27,369 nucleotides of DNA from JAJZXY01 sp046706185. Lineage in GTDB: Archaea > Thermoplasmatota > Thermoplasmata > Sysuiplasmatales > Sysuiplasmataceae. The number at the start of each line of letters is the position of its first letter. The stretch's first letter is position 1. The notes below the pieces were generated by a model that saw nothing but the letters and a program-made list of their open reading frames with translations, was not told the DNA's origin and ran no database searches. The stretch is taken from assembly GCA_046706185.1 (NCBI GenBank), contig JBJKPR010000047.1:1-27369 (forward strand), given 5' to 3'. This document shows positions 16,378 through 23,557 of the stretch, piece after piece. The translations under genes were made by a program, and so were the position numbers.

Positions 16378-16779
16378 TCACCGGACCGAGTCTCCGGCAC
16401 CATACTTCCTTCTTACATAGCTTATGACGACGAGCGAACCAATAGCACCGCTGAGCCCGCCGAGAAGGAGCGATGAAACCATAAGAGTTGCGAAAGTCGC
16501 GTAGCCGCCCAGGAAAGTGACACTGAAAGGTATATCGCTGACGGATTTCAGCTGAAGGTGAAAGAAAATTACCACCATCGAAGTGGATATGAGTGATGGC
16601 AGTCCGCAGAGCCAGAAGTCGTACTTGCCCCTCCTGGACATGGAGCCGAAAATGAGGCCGGAAAGAATCAGGTAGTAGAGGCTGCCTGCATAGAGGATGA
16701 GTATGTCCATGATCATCGACCCGAATATCACAGACCAGAGCTGAAGTTTAAGCTGCTCGCTTGCAATCGTGAACTTCAA
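16378..16779 (-). CDS. Small membrane protein, unknown
   Basis: The 133-residue protein has about four hydrophobic segments (near residues 15-32, 34-46, 58-75 and 90-120) and a basic C-terminus (RRKYG), suggesting an integral membrane protein with a cytoplasmic tail. I do not recognise the family. The TTG start at 16779 is preceded by GGGAAGGAAACTGGT, a plausible ribosome site, and a TATA-like AGTATTTTATCC at 16821-16832 gives a short leader. It is divergent from the 55-residue gene at 16887, and a TAACCC/GGGTTA inverted repeat (16832-16853) lies between them. Confidence 0.65.
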   Translation of the reverse strand: MKFTIASEQLKLQLWSVIFGSMIMDILILYAGSLYYLILSGLIFGSMSRRGKYDFWLCGLPSLISTSMVVIFFHLQLKSVSDIPFSVTFLGGYATFATLMVSSLLLGGLSGAIGSLVVISYVRRKYGAGDSVR

Positions 16780-16820
16780 ACCAGTTTCCTTCCCGCTTCT
16801 TCCAGCTCTAGCATGAGCCC

Positions 16821-16832
16821 GGATAAAATACT
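16821..16832 (-). promoter_or_regulatory. TATA-like element of the small membrane protein gene
   Basis: AGTATTTTATCC on the minus strand lies about 45 bases before the TTG at 16779. It overlaps the left arm of a 6-bp inverted repeat, TAACCC (16832-16837) and GGGTTA (16848-16853), which could be an operator for the divergent pair. Confidence 0.4.
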
Positions 16833-16886
16833 AACCCGAATAAGCAAGGGTTATTAGGCTGATGGGATAATCCTCAAGGGGTCGAT

Positions 16887-17054
16887 ATGCCGGAAGGTAA
16901 GCATGGAATTGGTCTGGGTGGCACAAGCATGGACAAATGCGCGGAAAACCACGGCCGCATAATAAAAAGCGACGAGTCTACAATCACTTTTGAGGACGGG
17001 GTCGTTGTCAGGAAAGGGAGCCTCGAGGTCGTTTTCGACCCGAGGAAGAAGTGA
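16887..17054 (+). CDS. Small 55-residue protein, unknown
   Basis: An open frame of 55 codons runs from ATG 16887 to TGA 17052-17054. Its codon choice is like its neighbours (AGG/AGA Arg, AAG Lys), and it has a beta-rich, charged C-terminal part (STITFEDGVVVRKGSLEVVF) suggesting a small folded domain. One Cys and two His are present but no zinc-ribbon pattern. A GGGGTCGAT stretch directly before the ATG could be a ribosome site. It lies alone between a divergent membrane protein and the carbonic-anhydrase-like gene, which has its own TATA box. The family is not recognised. Confidence 0.55.
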   Translation: MPEGKHGIGLGGTSMDKCAENHGRIIKSDESTITFEDGVVVRKGSLEVVFDPRKK

Positions 17055-17086
17055 TTATAGCCCTCTGAAAGAAAGGCGACTGAAAG

Positions 17087-17096
17087 CAATAAATGC
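17087..17096 (+). promoter_or_regulatory. TATA box of the gamma-carbonic-anhydrase-like gene
   Basis: CAATAAATGC is centred about 26 bases before the ATG at 17118, predicting a leaderless transcript. Confidence 0.5.
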
Positions 17097-17117
17097 AGAT
17101 TTCGCATCATCCCATTC

Positions 17118-17642
17118 ATGGGAGTGTTCAGCTTCGAGGGGAGAAGGCCTGTTATCCACGAAAGTGCATACATGTTCCCGACTGCTTCAGTAATAGGCAA
17201 GGTGAACATAGGGGAGAATGTCTGGATAGGACCTGGTGCTGTCATAAGGGGAGACTACGGCGAAGTTAATATTGACGGTTATACGGCTGTAGAGGAGAAC
17301 TGCGTGGTGCATGCAAGGCCAGGAGAAAGGACGGTCATAGGAAAGCATGTTACACTGGGCCATGGCTGCATCATCCACACCGGAACGGTGGAAGACTGGG
17401 CAGTAATAGGCATGGGTGCCATCGTCTCCGATTTTGCCAGAGTTGGTGCCTGGGCTGCAGTTGGAGAAGGAGCGGTGGTGAAGAACAAGTCTGAGATACC
17501 GCCTGAATCCGTGGCAGTGGGTGTGCCAGCGAAGGTTGTGGGCAAGATAGATGAGAATTACCGCAAAATGTGGACAGAATACAAATGGAATTACAACTCA
17601 TTCTGCGAACGATACAGGAAGAACTTGAGGGATGAAAGCTGA
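17118..17642 (+). CDS. Gamma-class carbonic anhydrase-like hexapeptide protein
   Basis: The 174-residue protein is a left-handed beta-helix built from hexapeptide repeats (VNIGENVWIGPGAVI and following). It keeps the three zinc-ligand histidines in family spacing: His65 (VVHARPG), His82 (LGHGC) and His87 (CIIHTG). It also has the conserved Arg-Gly-Asp at 44-46. A C-terminal helix follows (NYRKMWTEYKWNY). It should form a trimer with zinc or iron sites between subunits. It may be a true carbonic anhydrase (CamH-like) or a YrdA/PaaY-type relative; the acidic loop of the Methanosarcina Cam enzyme is not seen. The start is a leaderless ATG. The SDR gene follows 41 bases later. Confidence 0.88.
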   Translation: MGVFSFEGRRPVIHESAYMFPTASVIGKVNIGENVWIGPGAVIRGDYGEVNIDGYTAVEENCVVHARPGERTVIGKHVTLGHGCIIHTGTVEDWAVIGMGAIVSDFARVGAWAAVGEGAVVKNKSEIPPESVAVGVPAKVVGKIDENYRKMWTEYKWNYNSFCERYRKNLRDES

Positions 17643-17683
17643 AGAACAGCAGTGCTGAGCAAGAAGGCAAGGATGGCAGGCCG

Positions 17684-18427
17684 GTGCAGGATTTTAAAGG
17701 AAAGACTGTGCTTGTAACTGGCGCCAGCAGGGGAATAGGAAGGGAAATCGCACTGGAGCTGTACAGCAGGGGTGCGTATGTTATTGCCCACTACAACAGG
17801 GAGGAGCAGAAGCTCAGACGTTCTTTTTCCCACGCTGAAGACGGCCGGGTTCAGTATGTGGGCGGCGATCTCTCCACAACCGACGGGATTGTCAGGGTCG
17901 CGCAGAAGGCTGGCATGCTGGAAAAGGGGCTCTACGGCCTGGTCAACAACGCTGGCATATACAGCGGATTGTCGATTGATGAGGAGACGTTCGAAAACTG
18001 GGATACAGTGATGAACACAAATCTCAGGTCTTCTTTTTTTCTCACGAAGCTGTTGAGAAGCAGCCTTTCAGAAGCAGGAGGAAGCGTTGTGAACATCTCA
18101 TCTGTCATGGGCGTTTCCCCATCTGCCGGAGCCTATCCCTACCAGGCAAGCAAGGCTGCACTCGTTCATATCACAAAGGCACTTTCGATTGAGATGGCAC
18201 CTGAAGTGAGGGTGAACTGTGTTTCGCCCGGGTTCACAATGACAGACATGAACAAGGAGGGCTGGACAGATGAATTGTTCAGAAAGGATGTGGCTGATTC
18301 AACGCCGCTGAAGCGATGGGGGACCCCCGGTGACATTTCATCTGCAGTGTGTTTCCTGCTCTCTGAGAAGGCCAGCTTTATCACTGGGCAGACGATTGTG
18401 GTTGACGGTGCAAAAGGGCTTGTCTGA
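17684..18427 (+). CDS. Short-chain dehydrogenase/reductase
   Basis: The 247-residue Rossmann enzyme has the NAD(P)-binding TGASRGIG (residues 12-19), NNAG (88-91), Ser139/140 (NISS) and the catalytic YQASK (Tyr153, Lys157). PGF and the C-terminal FITGQTIVVDGAKG complete the classical SDR pattern. It resembles FabG-type 3-oxoacyl or glucose dehydrogenases. The substrate is not fixed by sequence. The start is taken as GTG 17684, which opens directly onto the first strand; no ATG or TTG lies in frame between it and the upstream stop at 17633. No strong ribosome site is visible. It may be co-transcribed with the upstream hexapeptide protein. Confidence 0.88.
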   Translation: MQDFKGKTVLVTGASRGIGREIALELYSRGAYVIAHYNREEQKLRRSFSHAEDGRVQYVGGDLSTTDGIVRVAQKAGMLEKGLYGLVNNAGIYSGLSIDEETFENWDTVMNTNLRSSFFLTKLLRSSLSEAGGSVVNISSVMGVSPSAGAYPYQASKAALVHITKALSIEMAPEVRVNCVSPGFTMTDMNKEGWTDELFRKDVADSTPLKRWGTPGDISSAVCFLLSEKASFITGQTIVVDGAKGLV

Positions 18428-18494
18428 ACCAAGTAGCCCACTGCTTCAAATCAAAGCATGCCATTGTCGGAGGGCAGATGACTGGAGGACCATT

Positions 18495-20060
18495 TTGGCG
18501 AGAATGAAAGAGCGTGCCCGCATTGCATTGCTGGCTGACAGCGGCAAATGCCCTTTGTGCGATCTGGCCGTTGAGAGGGAGCTCGGCACACATATAAAGA
18601 ACAGCCATGGCACGAAACAGTGGGAAGATGCCATTACTTCAGCCAAGGATGAGGGCATGAGCGATGTCGATATCGGCAGGCTATTCAACGTGTCGTTCAG
18701 CAGGCTGTCAAAGTTACTCGTCGAGAAGCGCGGCCATGTTTCATTCGGAAGCGTCCGCCCGCCTCAGATAAGGACACTTGACCCCCCAGTCTTCAACATG
18801 GAAGGGACAACTGTGTGGGCATTCCGTGACAGGGGAAGGTGGGCTACACACAGCGGCCATTACAGGGGAAACTGGTCACCATACATACCCAGGAACATGA
18901 TCCTGAGGCATTCCGGCGCCAACGATGTTGTACTGGACTGCTTCGTGGGCGGCGGGACGACGGCTGTTGAATCGCTTCTTCTTGGAAGAAACTTCGTTGG
19001 AGTTGACATTAACAAGGCTTCGATAGAGCTTACAGGCACTGCAATTGACGCTGTCAGGCACTACGCGGAAAGGAAAGGAGTGGAACTTGGCGCCTGGACA
19101 AGACTCGCGGTGGGGGATGCAAGAAGGTTGAGTGGAGTGGAAGACGGTAGCATTGACTTGATATGCACCCACCCGCCCTACGCGGGCATAATCAGGTATT
19201 CATCTGGACTCGAAGGCGATCTTTCCTCCCTTGAACCGGACGAATATGTTGTCGAAATGCAAAAGGCGATTGGTGAGCAAAGGAGGGTGCTTCGGGAACA
19301 GGGTAGTTGCGTGCTGCTGGTGGGCGACAAGAGAAAAGAAAAGAGGGTCGTGCCCCTCGGGTTCATGCTCATAGAGGCATACCTGAGGGGTGGATTTGAG
19401 CTGGATGAACTGGTCATAAAAAGACAGTTCAACACAAGAACAACAGGGCTCTGGTACAACAGGGCCATGAAGGGCAGGTTCCTGCTGCTTGCGCACGAAT
19501 ACCTGCCCTCCTTCTCAATCGGAGAATCCCAGACAGGAATGCTAGATGCCCCCATAGAGCCGAGCGCCTTCAAATTCGGCCTTCGGAAAATGAAAAAAGC
19601 AGTCCGCAGGGCTGAGACGACATCCGTGTGGACGGATGGAAGTGATGCAAACATTGTTTACAACATGCAGAGGCTCTCCGGATATGATGCAACTTACAGG
19701 CTGACAGGTGACCGTCCCCTACCCGGGAAGATAGAAGGCTCCGTCTACATCTCTGACTCGGGCAATACCGGGGAAGGTGCATCATCCCTTTTGAGAAGGA
19801 GGCGCATGAAATACGCTGTCAACCAGCTCGCCGAAAGGATGCACAGCGGCTCGATGCTCGGCCTGAGGGTCAGGGACAGGATTGCAGGAGGGAAGCTTCA
19901 ACCTGAAGGGATGCTTGCCTGGCTCGACATGAAGCGCAACGAGGACTTCAGGCTCAGGGAGATAGTTGTTGTGGCCGAAAAATGGGGAGGCAGTTCACAG
20001 AGGAAAAAAGGACATCTTGAGATATCGCACAGTTACCTCCTCCTCTACGACAGGAAATGA
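18495..20060 (+). CDS. Orphan N4/N6 DNA methyltransferase with zinc finger and HTH
   Basis: The 521-residue protein has several parts. A C2H2-like finger uses Cys19, Cys22, His33 and His38 (CPLC...HIKNSH). An HTH-like segment follows at about 55-78 (MSDVDIGRLFNVSFSRLSKL). The S-adenosylmethionine motif I is DCFVGGGTT (148-156), with an acidic GVDIN strand end (171). The catalytic motif IV is THPPY (225-229). Residues 341-521 form an extra domain I do not recognise. The motif order I then IV suits the N6_N4_Mtase fold. The frame is open from 18330 inside the SDR gene, but GGAGG at 18484-18488 fixes the TTG at 18495 (ATG 18504 is the alternative). No restriction endonuclease gene lies beside it, so it may be a regulatory or anti-restriction methylase. 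An RNA substrate is not excluded. Confidence 0.82.
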   Translation: MARMKERARIALLADSGKCPLCDLAVERELGTHIKNSHGTKQWEDAITSAKDEGMSDVDIGRLFNVSFSRLSKLLVEKRGHVSFGSVRPPQIRTLDPPVFNMEGTTVWAFRDRGRWATHSGHYRGNWSPYIPRNMILRHSGANDVVLDCFVGGGTTAVESLLLGRNFVGVDINKASIELTGTAIDAVRHYAERKGVELGAWTRLAVGDARRLSGVEDGSIDLICTHPPYAGIIRYSSGLEGDLSSLEPDEYVVEMQKAIGEQRRVLREQGSCVLLVGDKRKEKRVVPLGFMLIEAYLRGGFELDELVIKRQFNTRTTGLWYNRAMKGRFLLLAHEYLPSFSIGESQTGMLDAPIEPSAFKFGLRKMKKAVRRAETTSVWTDGSDANIVYNMQRLSGYDATYRLTGDRPLPGKIEGSVYISDSGNTGEGASSLLRRRRMKYAVNQLAERMHSGSMLGLRVRDRIAGGKLQPEGMLAWLDMKRNEDFRLREIVVVAEKWGGSSQRKKGHLEISHSYLLLYDRK

Positions 20061-20066
20061 ATGCAG

Positions 20067-20738
20067 TCAGCGCTCGTCTCCGGCCGGAGATGCTTTCGCA
20101 TGCTGCTTGGTAAGGCGTTTCCTCAGCGCAGACCTGAGCCATACGAGCAGGAGTGCAAGGACAATGGCCCCCGCGACGTATGTGAAATACTCGAAGTATG
20201 GCAGGACAACGTTCCAGTTCTTGCCAAGTGTCATGCCTATGTAGACAAGCATGATGTTCCAGAAAGTAGTGCCCAGGGCAGTGTACATTGTGAAACGGAC
20301 AAGGTTCATCTCCGCTATTCCGGCCGGTATGGATATGAACGTCCTGAAAATGGGTATCAGCCTTGTGGTGAAGACAGACCTTCCGCCGTACTTTGTGAAG
20401 AATGCATCTGCCCGCTGTATTGAGCGCTCATCGACAAGAATGTATTTTCCATACCTCGTCAGTATCCTCAGCCCGCCGTACTTGCCTATCAGGTAGGCAA
20501 TGACTGCGCCCGTTACATTTCCAGCGGTGCCTGCGAGCAGCAGAACCACAATTGCAGGCAGACCAACCACCGAGCCAAGCCCACCCGTTTCGACAAGGTA
20601 TCCCCCGAAGAGCATGACTACCTCGGAAGGTATTGGAAGAAGCATACCTTCAAGCATCATCAGAAGGAAAATGCCAGGATAACCGATGGTGGCTATGATT
20701 GCCACCGTGACACTAATTACGTACGCCGGTAACGACAA
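20067..20738 (-). CDS. DedA/SNARE-associated (VTT) membrane protein
   Basis: The 223-residue protein has about five hydrophobic segments and the DedA signature: GYPGIFLLMMLEGMLLPIPSE near the N-terminus, then TAGNVTGAVIAYLIGKYGG, and the FTTRLIPIFRTFISIPAG amphipathic block with the conserved Arg residues. Family members are thought to be proton-coupled lipid transporters or scramblases. The frame is open to 20951, but that extension is polar and not membrane-like. TTG 20738 gives the family length and lies about 40 bases after a TATA-like CTTGAAATATCC (20773-20784). It converges on the methyltransferase with a 6-base gap. Confidence 0.88.
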   Translation of the reverse strand: MSLPAYVISVTVAIIATIGYPGIFLLMMLEGMLLPIPSEVVMLFGGYLVETGGLGSVVGLPAIVVLLLAGTAGNVTGAVIAYLIGKYGGLRILTRYGKYILVDERSIQRADAFFTKYGGRSVFTTRLIPIFRTFISIPAGIAEMNLVRFTMYTALGTTFWNIMLVYIGMTLGKNWNVVLPYFEYFTYVAGAIVLALLLVWLRSALRKRLTKQHAKASPAGDER

Positions 20739-20950
20739 TTCAGCCCAACTTGGAGACCAACTAGCTGGTGTTGGATATTTCAAGCTTTGCAGTTGAATTC
20801 GATTGTCCGTCCCTCTGCCTCGTGCGCCCTCCCCGAAAAGGAGTGCTTCATTCGTAGCAGTCGCCTGTATGCTGAAACTGCAACAGTTATCACCCCCGGT
20901 GCCAAATCCGAAAGACTTATCAGAGCCGACCGGTTCGAGAATTGGCTCCA

Positions 20951-21436
20951 ATGGCTCAGATCAGGATGAGGGGCAAGGTTGAAAGCCTCTTCAAGGTAAG
21001 GAACGACATCATAGTTTCGTTCGTTATAACGCTGCTGCTTGTGGACCGGAACTTCAACCTGGCCGGCATCTACAGCCCGCCTTCAAGCTTCATTGCATTC
21101 TTCGCAGGAGACCAGCTGCTAGTCGTCTACGCCACGATAATCGGACTGCTGCTTGCCGCGTACTCCATACTTGTTGCCATGGTCGCCAACTTTTCCGGAG
21201 AAAGCCTGAGACAGCCCATTTTCGGCCAGGTGAACAGGCTCTTCCTGTTTACAATTCTCAACGGGATACTGCTGATGATCATATCATTCATCAACACAGT
21301 AAGCAGCGTGAGCCTCAACTCCTTGTTCATAGACATAGAAGTCTTCTTCTTCATCACACTGCTCATCGGACTCATCTTCTGCGTTCTCGCCCTTTCGGAC
21401 ATATTCTCCCTCGTGAGAAAGAGGGGGCAGAGATAA
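20951..21436 (+). CDS. Four-helix membrane protein, unknown
   Basis: The 161-residue protein has four long hydrophobic segments (near residues 22-45, 55-80, 97-118 and 125-148) between a basic N-terminus (RMRGKVESLFKVRN) and a basic C-terminus (RKRGQR). I do not recognise the family. The ATG at 20951 lies about 30 bases after an AAGACTTATC TATA-like element, suiting a leaderless transcript; an in-frame TTG at 20942 is the alternative. It is divergent from dedA and 40 bases before the aminotransferase, which has its own TATA box. Confidence 0.65.
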   Translation: MAQIRMRGKVESLFKVRNDIIVSFVITLLLVDRNFNLAGIYSPPSSFIAFFAGDQLLVVYATIIGLLLAAYSILVAMVANFSGESLRQPIFGQVNRLFLFTILNGILLMIISFINTVSSVSLNSLFIDIEVFFFITLLIGLIFCVLALSDIFSLVRKRGQR

Positions 21437-21447
21437 TCCGGATAACT

Positions 21448-21457
21448 AGATTAATTC
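21448..21457 (+). promoter_or_regulatory. TATA box of the aminotransferase gene
   Basis: AGATTAATTC is centred about 25 bases before the ATG at 21477, predicting a leaderless transcript. Confidence 0.55.
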
Positions 21458-21476
21458 CCGTGCTCATTAGTTCCAC

Positions 21477-22682
21477 ATGGCAGTCACAGACAGTGCGAGG
21501 GCAAGAGAGGAATTTGATGTTTTCAGGCAAAGGACTTATCTGAACTGGGCGGCACTTTCACCTGCGCCGAACAGGTCCACAAGAGCGATAGCGGAAATGG
21601 CGGCACAGGCAGCATCGTTCAAGACAGGAGATCTCAATTCAGTCTGGTACGAACTTTCGAAAGGGCTGGCTGATGAGGCGGGCAAAATGCTGAATGCTCC
21701 GGCAGATGAGATAGCAGTATGCGGAAGCAGCACAACCCAGGGGATGCAGATAGCGCTCGATGCCATCGAGCCGGGGAAGGGGGACAACGTGGTCACGTCC
21801 GACATGGAATTCCCTTCCACCGGCGCCGAGCTGAGGAAGTGGAAGGAGAGGGGAACCGAGGTCAGGATTGCCAGGTCTGTCGGCGGATCATACGATGCGG
21901 AGGATGTCTGCGGTCTTATGGACGGCAGGACGAAGGCCGTCGTACTCAGTTCAGTGTCATGGGTCAACGGGTTCAGACCTGACATTGAGACCATCTCCAG
22001 GGCAGCCCATGAGAACGGTTCCTACCTTGTGATTGATGCTGTTCAGCACATGGGTGCAATGAAATTCGATGTGCAGAGGATGCAGCCCGACTTTGCGGCT
22101 GCTGGCGGTCAGAAATGGATGACAAGCCCGTTCGGCACAGCTATCATGTATGTGAGCAGGAGGGCATTGGAGGAGCTCAAGCCTCCACACTACTCGCTCA
22201 ACAACAGCGTAGAACCGGAGGGAGGTTGGAGCAGTTACTTCGCAGACGAGGACAAGACAGGCTTCGAGGAGATGGAACCTGTCGGCGGCGCGAGAAAGAT
22301 GGAATACGGCGGATGGCAGAACCATCTCGGGATGGTTTCATTGAAGGAGTCTCTTTCACTCATCAACAGCGTTGGAACATCCAGCGTTCATGAAAGAATC
22401 CGACATCTTTCAAGACTGCTGAGGGAGGAACTTGAAATGCTTGGCGCCGACATCATTTCGCCTGCCGGAGAAGAAAACGCATCCTCCATAACGACCTTCC
22501 GCCTGGCCGAGGGAGCGGACCACCTCAAGACAGTGGAAAAGCTTGCTGAAAAAGGTGTGGATGTCTCGTCGCGTGGCGGCGGGGGAATCGGCGGCATAAG
22601 GGTCTCAATCCATCATATGAACAACGAGGACGACATAGCCAGGTTAATTGAAGTGCTGAAGGGAACGATGGGAAGGGGATGA
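21477..22682 (+). CDS. Class V aminotransferase (SufS/epimerase-like fold)
   Basis: The 401-residue PLP enzyme has the fold-type I landmarks: SSTTQG (phosphate cup, 84-89), VIDAVQHMGA with Asp187 and Gln190 contacting the cofactor, and GGQKWMTSPFG with the PLP Lys213. It begins with an YLNWAALSPAP substrate loop. The RxGHHCA-type loop carrying the catalytic Cys of group II cysteine desulfurases is absent; the corresponding C-terminal region reads SSRGGGGIGGIRVSIHHMN. Desulfurase activity is therefore doubtful, and an isopenicillin-N-epimerase-like or other class V reaction is more likely. No Suf or Isc scaffold genes lie nearby. Confidence 0.88.
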   Translation: MAVTDSARAREEFDVFRQRTYLNWAALSPAPNRSTRAIAEMAAQAASFKTGDLNSVWYELSKGLADEAGKMLNAPADEIAVCGSSTTQGMQIALDAIEPGKGDNVVTSDMEFPSTGAELRKWKERGTEVRIARSVGGSYDAEDVCGLMDGRTKAVVLSSVSWVNGFRPDIETISRAAHENGSYLVIDAVQHMGAMKFDVQRMQPDFAAAGGQKWMTSPFGTAIMYVSRRALEELKPPHYSLNNSVEPEGGWSSYFADEDKTGFEEMEPVGGARKMEYGGWQNHLGMVSLKESLSLINSVGTSSVHERIRHLSRLLREELEMLGADIISPAGEENASSITTFRLAEGADHLKTVEKLAEKGVDVSSRGGGGIGGIRVSIHHMNNEDDIARLIEVLKGTMGRG

Positions 22683-22701
22683 ATTGTGCATTGCGGCGCA
22701 G

Positions 22702-23304
22702 TCAGGAGTTGTTCTTGAGATACTCCATGACTATCTTGCGGAGCGCCCTCCTCATGACATCCGAGAGTGAAGAAGGGGAAACCTCGAGGCCGTCGGCAAG
22801 CTCGGTGAGCGACGACCCCCTGTCCTGTTCGAAATAGCCGTGGTTGAACGCATAGAGCAGTACTTCCTTCTCCCTGTCCGTCACCTCCATGCTTTCGCTT
22901 GTGGTTATGTCCAGGACCCTTGGTTTCAGCCCGATGTCACTCATTTCCCTGACAAGTCTGTCGGCAGTCTTCTTCGACTGAGCCATGAGCCTGAACACGA
23001 CCTTCTCCCTGTCAACGGTCCTGCTGCCTATTATGGGCATGTTGATGGATGCAAAGAACTTGCAGGCGGTGCAGCTGTCTGTCTCAACCCATGCTGTCTC
23101 CTTTGAAATCTGCCTTACGCTCTTCGCTATCTTTCTGAATTCAGTTATGTTTTCCTGGAGTGAATCAGAGTCTACTTTGTGCAGGCTTGCCTCGCTGCCG
23201 ATGACCAGCCTGCCGACACTTGCGCCAGGCAGCTTCGAAAAGACCAGATTCGTGACGAGACAGTCTGTCCTTTCGACTTCGACGGTCACTTCAACTGTTT
23301 CCAT
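22702..23304 (-). CDS. HTH_10 (bacterio-opsin activator-type) regulator
   Basis: The 200-residue protein ends in an HTH_10 domain (about residues 140-198): TDREKEVLLYAFNHGYFE, then SLTELADGLEVSPSSLSDVMRRALRKI, the typical Bat/archaeal regulator pattern. The N-terminal 140 residues form a beta-rich ligand or sensor domain containing CTAC (near 78-81), possibly metal- or redox-sensing. The ATG at 23304 lies about 30 bases after the TATA box TTATTAAATA, so the transcript is nearly leaderless; a TTG at 23307 is the alternative. It is divergent from the DoxX-like operon, with an inverted repeat between them that it could bind (inference). Confidence 0.87.
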   Translation of the reverse strand: METVEVTVEVERTDCLVTNLVFSKLPGASVGRLVIGSEASLHKVDSDSLQENITEFRKIAKSVRQISKETAWVETDSCTACKFFASINMPIIGSRTVDREKVVFRLMAQSKKTADRLVREMSDIGLKPRVLDITTSESMEVTDREKEVLLYAFNHGYFEQDRGSSLTELADGLEVSPSSLSDVMRRALRKIVMEYLKNNS

Positions 23305-23330
23305 CAACTTTCATGTCTCCATAGGGACAC

Positions 23331-23340
23331 TATTTAATAA
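23331..23340 (-). promoter_or_regulatory. TATA box of the HTH_10 regulator
   Basis: TTATTAAATA on the minus strand is centred about 32 bases before the ATG at 23304. Confidence 0.55.
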
Positions 23341-23366
23341 AGTATATTCCGGGCGGGGTCTGGATT

Positions 23367-23376
23367 GTATATAACC
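23367..23376 (+). promoter_or_regulatory. Strong TATA box facing the DoxX-like operon
   Basis: GTATATAACC predicts a transcript start near 23395, inside the inverted repeat. A second candidate, ATACTTATTG at 23403-23412, would place a start near the ATG at 23438. Two promoters are possible. Confidence 0.5.
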
Positions 23377-23386
23377 CGATCGCCTT

Positions 23387-23441
23387 ACATTTCGGGCAAT
23401 TCATACTTATTGCAAAGGGCACAATAAATCATCCGAAATGT
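23387..23441. repeat. 9-bp inverted repeat in divergent promoter region
   Basis: ACATTTCGG (23387-23395) and CCGAAATGT (23433-23441) are perfect inverted arms separated by 37 bases. The left arm lies at the start predicted from the 23367 TATA box and the right arm covers the ATG of the small ORF at 23438. Arms this far apart fit cooperative binding of a dimeric regulator at two half-sites on one DNA face, or an RNA stem. Confidence 0.5.
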
Positions 23442-23557
23442 CAGTCTGTCTGAACGGGCCGCAGCACAAGGCGAGCATGCAGTCTGCAAGGCAATCTCCA
23501 TCACCTGCAGGATCGCAGGAAAAAGTTACAGATACATCAAAGGTTGTCCCAAAATGA
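23438..23557 (+). CDS. Possible 39-residue upstream protein
   Basis: A 39-codon frame from ATG 23438 ends at TGA 23555-23557, overlapping the ATG of the DoxX-like gene (ATGA), as in translationally coupled operons. A TATA-like element at 23403-23412 gives leaderless spacing. The product is polar, Ser/Gln/Lys-rich and has no recognisable domain (it begins MSVCLNGPQHK). It may be a regulatory leader ORF or a chance frame. Support is the overlap and promoter spacing only. Confidence 0.35.
   Translation: MSVCLNGPQHKASMQSARQSPSPAGSQEKVTDTSKVVPK

Noticed and set aside
16235..16420. 61-codon plus-strand frame after an AT-rich box
   Set aside because: The start directly abuts the box, there is no ribosome site, and it runs antisense into the membrane protein gene with no domain-like features.
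18330..18494. Longer methyltransferase reaching back into the SDR gene
   Set aside because: This part is the shadow of the SDR C-terminus; GGAGG at 18484 supports the TTG at 18495.
20739..20951. 71-residue N-terminal extension of the DedA protein
   Set aside because: It is polar and not conserved in type, and it overlaps a TATA-like element that fits the TTG at 20738.
21477..22682. Naming this gene sufS or iscS
   Set aside because: The catalytic Cys loop is not present and no iron-sulfur assembly genes are adjacent.
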